A stretch of 64,000 bases of DNA. It comes from Hyalangium ruber (GTDB lineage Bacteria > Myxococcota > Myxococcia > Myxococcales > Myxococcaceae). The stretch is taken from contig NZ_JAXIVS010000015.1 of NCBI RefSeq assembly GCF_034259325.1, positions 1 to 64,000 of the forward strand, read 5' to 3'. A model generated the notes under the pieces. The model worked only from the letters and a program-made list of their open reading frames with translations. It was not told the origin of the DNA and did no database searches. Shown piece after piece: positions 58,295-64,000 of the stretch. Both the position numbers and the translations under genes were made by a program. Each line of letters begins with the position of its first letter. Within the stretch, counting starts at the first letter, position 1.

Positions 58295-60124
58295 TCACTG
58301 CACCAGCCGCTTGATGTCGCCGCAGGCGATGTACGAGCCGCCGCCGGCCACGGTGATGACCTCGTCGACGACGTAGAGGACGTTCTCCTCGCGGATGTCG
58401 CGCGGGAAGCGCATGTTGAGGTTCGGATTGAAGCCGTCGGAGACGACACGGGCGCGCAGCTTGCTGCCCTCCTTCACGCACTGGACGAGCACGCCGGCGC
58501 CCACCGCGTTGGTGGTGGGCAGATCCTGCGCGGAGCCCGTGACCTTGGAGGCCTTGCCGCTCTTCTTCGCCGCCGAGCCACCCGAGGCGCGGGCGCCGCG
58601 CTCCTGGCCCGGCTGCACCAGCCGCTTGATGGTGCCCTGGGCGCGGTAGAACGTCCCATCGGCGGACGGCACCAGCTTCTCCACCACGTACGTGACACCC
58701 TCCTCGCGGGCGCTGCGCGGGAACTGGATGTTGAAGGAGGCGTCGTAGCCCTCGGAGACGGCGCGCACGCGCAGCTTGCCGCCCTCACGCTCGCACTTCA
58801 CGATGATGCCGCCCTCGGCACTGGACACCGACTCCAGCTCATCGGCCGAGCCGCCCGCCGTGCCACGCAGCGCCAGATCATTCCGGTTGCGCGTGCCGGC
58901 CTGGTAGGACTGATCCCTCAGCTCCTTGCGGATGACGGAGTCGTACTTCCGGGCCTCCAGCCGCTTGGCGTAGTGCTCGAGCTGGTCCACCTCCTCGAGG
59001 ATCTCGAAGCTGCTCTTGTCGATGTTCGCCGACAGCGTCGCGATGGTGTTGCGCAGCTGCTGCGAGGCGCCCTTGAAGTCGCCCTGGTCCGCCAGGGTGA
59101 TGGCCTGCTCCTTCACCTGGGCGATGCGCAGCCGGTTCGTCTGCGCCAGCACGTTCTTGTCCGCGGACAGGGCGCTGGCCTCCTCCTCCGAGCCCAGCGT
59201 CACCGTGACGGGCAGCTCGCCGGAGAACTCCTTCAGGGCACCGTCCACGAGCGCCTGGTACTTGTAGGCCACCGTGAGCAGCGGCACGTTGCCCGGGGCG
59301 GCGCCCGCGTCCACGGAGAGCTCCATGGCGAGCTGCCGATCCTCGGTCGTGGACACATCGCCCAGCCCGACCTCGACCTGCGCGCCGCGCGCCTCGAAGC
59401 GGTAGCGGTTGAGCACGCTGGACACCTTCACCGTGGGCGCCGGCTGGATCGTCACCACCAGGTTCTGCGCGGCCACCGAGGACAGGCCCTCCATCTCGAT
59501 GCCGAACACGCCCACGGCGTCATCCGGCGACTGGATGAAGTAGAAGTGCCCCTCTCCCGCTCCCGCCATGCCGATGAGCAGGTCCTCGTTGAAGTTGCTG
59601 CCAAAGCCCAGCGTGGTGGTGGTGATGCCGCTGCCCGCGCCCTCCTTCACCCGGGCGAGGATCTGCGCCGGATCCGTGACGCCGACGTTCGCCTGCCCGT
59701 CGGTCAGCAGCAGCACGCGGTTGATCCGCTCCTTGCTCTGCTGGGTCTTCACATGGTCGAGGCCCTGCTTCCAGCCGCCAGTGAGGTTGGTGCAGCCCGC
59801 GGCGCTCACCTTCGACAGCGCCTTCTCGATGGCCGCGCGATCCTGCACGCGCTGAGGAGAAAGGAACGTGGTGGGCGAGTCGTCGTACCCGACGATCGAG
59901 ATCCAGTCCTCGGGCCCCATCCGCTCGACGAGGTTGCGCGAGGCCTGCAGCGCGTGCTTCAGCGGCGGGCCCGCCATCGAGCCCGAGCGATCGATGACGA
60001 GGCTCAGGTTCAAGCCTCGCCGTGCGGCGCCCGCGGACTCCGCGCGAAAGGACACGAGAACATCGACCTTGGACGAAGTGCCCACGGGGAGCACCGGACG
60101 GCTCAACGTAAACAGGGTTTTCAT
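58295..60124 (-). CDS. VWA-domain protein with two copies of an unknown C-terminal domain
   Basis: A 609-residue cytoplasmic protein. The von Willebrand A domain (about 38-210) has an intact metal site, VIDRSGSM with Asp45, Ser47 and Ser49, plus NLTGGW and LTDGQANVG. A beta region and a helical segment follow. At the C-terminus two related units of about 65 residues, starting GGIIVKCEREGGKLRVRAV and AGVLVQCVKEGSKLRARVV and both ending IKRLVQ, are joined by a Lys/Ser/Ala-rich linker. These units have no name I can give. VWA proteins often work with AAA ATPases or chaperones. GGGAG precedes ATG 60124. Confidence 0.88.
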   Translation of the reverse strand: MKTLFTLSRPVLPVGTSSKVDVLVSFRAESAGAARRGLNLSLVIDRSGSMAGPPLKHALQASRNLVERMGPEDWISIVGYDDSPTTFLSPQRVQDRAAIEKALSKVSAAGCTNLTGGWKQGLDHVKTQQSKERINRVLLLTDGQANVGVTDPAQILARVKEGAGSGITTTTLGFGSNFNEDLLIGMAGAGEGHFYFIQSPDDAVGVFGIEMEGLSSVAAQNLVVTIQPAPTVKVSSVLNRYRFEARGAQVEVGLGDVSTTEDRQLAMELSVDAGAAPGNVPLLTVAYKYQALVDGALKEFSGELPVTVTLGSEEEASALSADKNVLAQTNRLRIAQVKEQAITLADQGDFKGASQQLRNTIATLSANIDKSSFEILEEVDQLEHYAKRLEARKYDSVIRKELRDQSYQAGTRNRNDLALRGTAGGSADELESVSSAEGGIIVKCEREGGKLRVRAVSEGYDASFNIQFPRSAREEGVTYVVEKLVPSADGTFYRAQGTIKRLVQPGQERGARASGGSAAKKSGKASKVTGSAQDLPTTNAVGAGVLVQCVKEGSKLRARVVSDGFNPNLNMRFPRDIREENVLYVVDEVITVAGGGSYIACGDIKRLVQ

Positions 60125-60180
60125 GGACTCCCAGCGTACTCGCCCCTACCCAGAGCGTCACTCGGTAGCCTTATGAAGGT

Positions 60181-60266
60181 ACAGGTAGGTATAATCCCCC
60201 TAGCAGGAGCGAAGGAGGGACCAAAACCTGGATCCACTCCTCCTACCTGTCGCGGCTATAGTCGCG
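60181..60266. promoter_or_regulatory. Intergenic region with inverted repeats and TATAAT-like boxes
   Basis: Between the divergent VWA and aminotransferase genes, ACAGGTAGG (60181-60189) is matched by its reverse complement CCTACCTGT (60242-60250). TATAAT occurs at 60190-60195 right beside the first copy, and TATAGT at 60257-60262 lies inside the near-palindrome CGCGGCTATAGTCGCG (60251-60266). Either could be a -10; no good -35 was seen. The arrangement resembles a repressor site overlapping a promoter. Confidence 0.42.
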
Positions 60267-60282
60267 CCGCACCGGAGGAAAA

Positions 60283-61440
60283 ATGCGTCCGTCGCGAATG
60301 ATGCGGGTGGTGGGGTTCAACGTCGACCGAGTGGTATCGGATGCCACTACGGATCCCGAGGTCCTCCGCCTCGACAATTTCGGAACGGATCTGCCGCCTC
60401 CTCCCGAGGCGATCGCCGCCACGCGGGAGGCGGTGGGGACCAGTGACGCGAACAGCTATGTCCCGTTCACGGGCAACGCGGGCCTGCGCCAGGCGGTGGC
60501 GGCGCGGCTCAAGCGCCAGTGCAACCTCTCCTATGATCCGGACCGGCAGATCGTCATCACCGCCGGCGGCACCCAGGGGTTGATCTCGGCGCTGCTGGCG
60601 ATCATCGAGCCGGGCGACGAGGTGCTGCTCACGGATCCGACGTACGCGGGAATGATTCACCGTGTCACGTTCGCCGGCGGCGTGCCGATGTTCGTGCCGA
60701 TGAAGGTGGTGGACCGTCGCTGGCGGCTGGACCTGGACATGCTGCGGGCGATGGTGACGAGCCGCACGCGCGCCATGGTGCTGTCCAACCCGAACATGCC
60801 CTCGGGACACGTGCTGTCGGAGGCCGAGTGGCTGGCCATCCGCGAGCTGTGCGTCACGCGCAACCTGTGGCTGCTCTATGACGCCGCGCTGGAGGGCGTG
60901 CTCTATGACGGGCTGCAGCTGCGCCACCCGGCGACGCTGACGGGCATGCCGGAGCGCACGCTGATCGTCGGCTCGGTCTCCAAGGAGTACCGGATGATCG
61001 GCTGGCGCATCGGCTGGATCGCCGGCCCACCCAAGGTGATGGCGGACGTCTTCTACACGCACAGCTACCTGGTGATTGCCCCGCCGGGCATCGCCCAGAA
61101 GGGCGCCGAGGTAGCGCTGCGGGCCGAGGACGGCGGCGTCTCGGCGGCGATCTCCGAGTGGCAGCAGCGGCGCGATCTGATGATCGAGCAGCTCGAGGGG
61201 CTACCGCTGGTCATCCCCGAGGGCGGCTGGAGCATGCTGGTGGACGCGCACGCCCTGGGTTACAGCGCCACGGACGCGGCCTCGATCCTGATGAGCCAGG
61301 CGAAGGTGGCGGCCACGCCGATGACGAACTGGGGCTCTTCGGTGGCCGAGCGCTACATCCGCCTCGTGTTCAGCTACGAACCCCAGGAGCGGCTCAAGCA
61401 ACTGCGCGAGCGGCTGCGCCGTACCTCGCTGTTGCCCTGA
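60283..61440 (+). CDS. PLP-dependent class I/II aminotransferase
   Basis: A 385-residue aminotransferase of fold type I. It has ITAGGTQGLISALLAII near the cofactor phosphate site, SNPNMPSGHVLSEAEW and the PLP Lys in GSVSKEYRMIGWRIGW, with the Arg that binds the substrate carboxylate in ERYIRLVFSY. Substrate unknown; likely an amino acid or a keto-acid donor pair. Start at ATG 60283 after GGAGG. It diverges from the VWA gene. Confidence 0.92.
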   Translation: MRPSRMMRVVGFNVDRVVSDATTDPEVLRLDNFGTDLPPPPEAIAATREAVGTSDANSYVPFTGNAGLRQAVAARLKRQCNLSYDPDRQIVITAGGTQGLISALLAIIEPGDEVLLTDPTYAGMIHRVTFAGGVPMFVPMKVVDRRWRLDLDMLRAMVTSRTRAMVLSNPNMPSGHVLSEAEWLAIRELCVTRNLWLLYDAALEGVLYDGLQLRHPATLTGMPERTLIVGSVSKEYRMIGWRIGWIAGPPKVMADVFYTHSYLVIAPPGIAQKGAEVALRAEDGGVSAAISEWQQRRDLMIEQLEGLPLVIPEGGWSMLVDAHALGYSATDAASILMSQAKVAATPMTNWGSSVAERYIRLVFSYEPQERLKQLRERLRRTSLLP

Positions 61441-61455
61441 GCGGACACCCACCTG

Positions 61456-61480
61456 CCCCGCGCTCCAATTGCGCGCGGGG
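61456..61480 (+). terminator. Hairpin after the aminotransferase gene
   Basis: CCCCGCGC (61456-61463) pairs with GCGCGGGG (61473-61480) across a nine-base loop, 15 bases after the stop codon. CTTCC follows. Position and stability fit a terminator. Confidence 0.58.
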
Positions 61481-61539
61481 CTTCCGCCTCCATCCTTCGA
61501 AGCACGTGGTGCCCGGCACCACGCTCAGGAGGAGGCTCC

Positions 61540-61791
61540 ATGGCCCAGTGCGAAGTGTGCGGCAACGAGTACTACCTGGCCTTCCAGGTCGTCACCGCGG
61601 GCGTCACCCACACCTTTGACTGCTTCGAGTGCGCCATCCACAAGCTGGCGCCCATCTGTGACCACTGCGGCTGCAAGATCCTGGGCCACGGCATCGAGGC
61701 GCGGGGCTCGTTCTACTGCTGCGCCCACTGTGCCCACGCGGAAGGGTCCACCGAGATCGTGGACAACGCGGAGCACGCGAGCCCCATCTAG
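61540..61791 (+). CDS. Small Cys/His-rich metal-binding protein
   Basis: An 83-residue protein starting at ATG 61540 after AGGAGGAGG. Cys and His are spaced as ribbons: CEVCGNEYY, FDCFECAIHK, CDHCGCKILGHG and FYCCAHCAHAEG. That is at least nine Cys in 83 residues, enough for two zinc sites or more. No signal peptide. Similar small proteins are widespread in soil bacteria but I know no role. It lies between the aminotransferase and the ECF sigma factor genes. Confidence 0.82.
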   Translation: MAQCEVCGNEYYLAFQVVTAGVTHTFDCFECAIHKLAPICDHCGCKILGHGIEARGSFYCCAHCAHAEGSTEIVDNAEHASPI

Positions 61792-61815
61792 ATCGCCCTC
61801 CCCCGGAAGCCGCAC

Positions 61816-62400
61816 CTACTCCTGAAGCAGCGCGGCGAGCTTCTCCAGCGCGAGCCGGGCCCGCGTCTTCACCGTGCCCAGCGGATCTCCCGTGCGTTCG
61901 GAGATCTCCCGCTGGGACAGGCCCTCGAAGTAGGCCAGCTCCACCACCACGCGCTGCTCGGTGGGAAGCGCTCGCAAGGCGGTCGCGACCCGCGTCCGCT
62001 CCTGCTCCCGAGAGGCCACCTCGGAGGGGTCCGGGGGCGTCGCGCTGACAGGCGGAGGCTGGGACGCCACGTCCTCGACCACGCGGGCAACCGTGCCCAG
62101 GCTCCGCCGACGGTCGATCGCCCGCGTGCGGGCAATCGTCATCACCCACGTCTCCAGCCCACCGCGCCCCGGATCGAACTCCCGGGCGCGACGCCACACC
62201 TCGAGGAACGTCTCCTGCAGCACCTCTTCCGCGTCGGCGCGCGAGGCGAGGATGCGCAGAACCACCGCCCAGGCCCGCCCGGAGCAGCGCGCGTACAGCG
62301 CTCGCATCGCCTCGCTGTCGCCGAGGGCGACCTGCTGGAGGAGTGCCCGGTCATCCGCTGGGTCGCTCGCTCGTGTAGCGGGGGGATCGGAAGGCGCCAT
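61816..62400 (-). CDS. ECF sigma factor
   Basis: A 194-residue sigma factor. Region 2 reads MRALYARCSGRAWAVVLRIL followed by the DAEEVLQETFLEVWRRA box; region 4 reads LPTEQRVVVELAYFEGLSQ followed by REISERTGDPLGTVKTRARLALEKL. The GTVKTRARLALEKL ending is typical of the SigK/RpoE-like groups. Start chosen at ATG 62400; in-frame sequence up to 62523 could extend it, and no clear ribosome site decides. No anti-sigma gene is adjacent. It diverges from glgE. Confidence 0.9.
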   Translation of the reverse strand: MAPSDPPATRASDPADDRALLQQVALGDSEAMRALYARCSGRAWAVVLRILASRADAEEVLQETFLEVWRRAREFDPGRGGLETWVMTIARTRAIDRRRSLGTVARVVEDVASQPPPVSATPPDPSEVASREQERTRVATALRALPTEQRVVVELAYFEGLSQREISERTGDPLGTVKTRARLALEKLAALLQE

Positions 62401-62607
62401 CGATTTGCCGGATACCGCAACCTCGGGTGGGGCCCCACTTTTTAGCACCGATGCCACTGCTCTCTCGCCCGCCGTGGGTGGCCCCCCGGCGTGTCCTGAA
62501 CGTTCACTCGCCAACGCGTCCATGCACGGAGCCGTCCGGCATCAACGTCCTTGTGTCATGGCGCCCGGAAAGCACGGAGCCCCGCCCTATAAGGGCGCGC
62601 GGACCTT

Positions 62608-64000
62608 ATGAACTCACGAATCGGCAGCGTCGTCATCGAGAGCGTCCGCCCCGAGGTGGATGGAGGCCGGTCCGGCGTCAAGCGCGTCGTCGGCGACACC
62701 TTCACCGTCAAGGCGGATCTCTTCAAGGAAGGCCATGACATCCTCGTCGCCGTCGTGCGCTGGCGCCAGTCCAGCCCCGCGGCGCAGCAGACGCAGTGGA
62801 GCGAAGTCCCCATGCGGGCGCTCGGCAATGATCTCTGGGCCGCCGACTTCCCGCTCGCGCGCAATGGCCGCTACGAATACACGGTGGAGGCCTGGCCGGA
62901 CCTCTTCGCCACCTGGGCCTCGGAGCTCAAGCGCAAGGTGGACGTGGGCCGGGACGTGCGCAGCGAGCTGCTGGAAGGCGCCGGACTCCTGGAGGGCGCC
63001 GCCGAGCGCGCCCGCGCCTTCAGCACCGAGGATGCCCAGGTGCTCGCCGAGGCGGCACGGAAGCTGAAGCAGCCGCCCTCTCCCGATCTCATCGCCGTGG
63101 CGCTGGCGCCGGAGCTGGCGCGCGCCGCGGGCCGGTACGCGGATCGCTCCCTGGCCACCCAGTACGAGCGCGTGCTCGAGGTGTTCGTGGAGCGGGAGAA
63201 GGCACGCACCGGTGCCTGGTACGAGTTCTTCCCACGCTCGGCCCTGCGTGATGGCCGCACCCACGGCACCTTCAAGGACGCCGAGGCGTGGCTGCCGTAC
63301 GTCCAGTCCCTCGGGTTCGACATCATCTACCTGCCGCCGATCCACCCCATCGGCGTCACGGCGCGCAAGGGCAAGAACAACAGCCTCAAGGCGGAGCCGG
63401 GAGAGCCGGGCAGCCCGTGGGCCATCGGCGCCAAGGAAGGTGGCCACAAGGCGATCAACCCCGCCCTGGGCACGCTGGCGGACTTCCGCCACTTCCTGCA
63501 GGCCGCCGATGTCCACGGCATCGAGATCGCGCTGGATCTGGCCTTCCAGTGCTCGCCGGATCACCCCTACGTGAAGGAGCACCCGGAGTGGTTCCTGCGC
63601 CGCCCGGACGGCACCATCAAGACGGCGGAGAACCCGCCCAAGCGCTACGAGGACATCGTCAACTTCGACTGGATGGGCCCGGGGCGTGACACGCTCTGGC
63701 CCGAGCTCGAGTCGGTGGTGCTGCACTGGGTGACGCAAGGGGTGCGCATCTTCCGCGTGGACAACCCGCACACCAAGCCGCTCCAGTTCTGGGCCTGGCT
63801 CATCCGCCGCGTGCAGGAGGTCCACCCCGAGGTCGTCTTCCTCTCCGAGGCCTTCACCCGCCCCAAGGTGATGAAGGCGCTGGCGAAGATCGGCTTCAGC
63901 CAGTCCTACACCTACTTCACGTGGCGCAACTTCAAGCAGGAGATCGAGGAGTACCTCACGGAGATCACCTCTCCGCCCGTCTCCGAGTACTTCAAGGGCA
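62608..64000 (+). CDS. glgE: Maltose-1-phosphate maltosyltransferase GlgE (5' part)
   Basis: The first 464 codons of GlgE (alpha-1,4-glucan:maltose-1-phosphate maltosyltransferase), which extends glucan chains from trehalose-derived maltose 1-phosphate. The N-terminal beta domain (residues 1-200) ends in GAWYEFFPRSA. The GH13 barrel follows: DIIYLPPIHPIGVTARKGKN and FRVDNPHTKP with the nucleophile Asp, then FLSEAFTRP with the acid Glu, and QSYTYFTWRNFKQE. The gene runs off the right edge. ATG 62608 has no ribosome site and lies 15 bases after TATAAG (62588-62593), so the mRNA may be nearly leaderless. Confidence 0.9.
   Translation, partial: MNSRIGSVVIESVRPEVDGGRSGVKRVVGDTFTVKADLFKEGHDILVAVVRWRQSSPAAQQTQWSEVPMRALGNDLWAADFPLARNGRYEYTVEAWPDLFATWASELKRKVDVGRDVRSELLEGAGLLEGAAERARAFSTEDAQVLAEAARKLKQPPSPDLIAVALAPELARAAGRYADRSLATQYERVLEVFVEREKARTGAWYEFFPRSALRDGRTHGTFKDAEAWLPYVQSLGFDIIYLPPIHPIGVTARKGKNNSLKAEPGEPGSPWAIGAKEGGHKAINPALGTLADFRHFLQAADVHGIEIALDLAFQCSPDHPYVKEHPEWFLRRPDGTIKTAENPPKRYEDIVNFDWMGPGRDTLWPELESVVLHWVTQGVRIFRVDNPHTKPLQFWAWLIRRVQEVHPEVVFLSEAFTRPKVMKALAKIGFSQSYTYFTWRNFKQEIEEYLTEITSPPVSEYFKG

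Noticed and set aside
58280-60301. A 673-residue plus-strand frame
   Set aside because: Antisense of the VWA gene and running through the bidirectional terminator.

Overview
The window is high-GC DNA with strong G/C preference at third codon positions, ribosome sites of the GGAGG type, many lipoprotein signal peptides, Ser/Thr kinases, GGDEF and NarL-type regulators, and several proteins carrying FG-GAP, HYR, PKD-like or DUF5011-like domains. Together these point to a myxobacterium, most likely of the Cystobacterineae (Archangium, Cystobacter, Stigmatella or Myxococcus type). The species cannot be fixed from this stretch. No rRNA, tRNA or CRISPR was seen.

Layout. 1-1084: remnant of a mobile element, with the 3' end of an unknown gene and an IS630-type transposase split by a frameshift at an A6 run. 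1135-5016: secreted and membrane proteins (DNase I-fold lipoprotein, four-helix membrane protein, DUF5011-like protein, Cys-rich lipoprotein). 5090-8495: coupled operon of two M16 peptidase subunits and an RluA-type pseudouridine synthase. 8532-11559: response regulator, degenerate kinase with PEGA-like domain, and a small Zn-ribbon protein. 11644-18708: HAD 5'-nucleotidase, large FG-GAP/HYR lipoprotein, JmjC-type cupin protein, and a protein of six 66-residue repeats. 18728-23111: secreted proteins, a TPR protein, a phospholipase A2-like protein and a lipoprotein. 23155-28237: complete Fe-type ABC transporter coupled to a Zn-ribbon protein, then a small lipoprotein. 28240-34393: glutamyl-tRNA reductase paralogue with a duplicated C-terminal domain, RsmJ-like methyltransferase, FtsB-like protein coupled to a diguanylate cyclase, and a lipoprotein/soluble-partner pair. 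34404-37225: TlpA-like redoxin coupled to Fur, an HTH-containing protein and an FmdB-type zinc ribbon with a poly-Ser tail.

37530-44863 is the most striking block. It holds an unknown duplicated-domain protein overlapping a DyP-type peroxidase, an ECF sigma factor, a DoxX protein, an animal-type haem peroxidase and a second glutamyl-tRNA reductase. Two unrelated haem enzymes thus sit beside a gene for the committed step of haem synthesis.

45158-48870: lipoproteins, a PHP-domain protein and small conserved proteins. 49139-55320: same-strand cluster of a membrane Ser/Thr kinase with an N-terminal sensor, a lipoprotein, an outer-membrane barrel, a cupredoxin-like protein and a small protein. 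55333-64000: secreted proteins, an orphan PstS, a VWA protein with two copies of an unknown C-terminal domain, a PLP aminotransferase, a Cys-rich small protein, a second ECF sigma factor, and the first 464 codons of GlgE, which runs off the window end.

Many genes overlap their neighbour by 1-4 bases, indicating translational coupling. Factor-independent hairpins mark several operon ends; the clearest is a 12-bp bidirectional stem at 58259-58284. Start codons were moved inward wherever a ribosome site or signal peptide argued for it.
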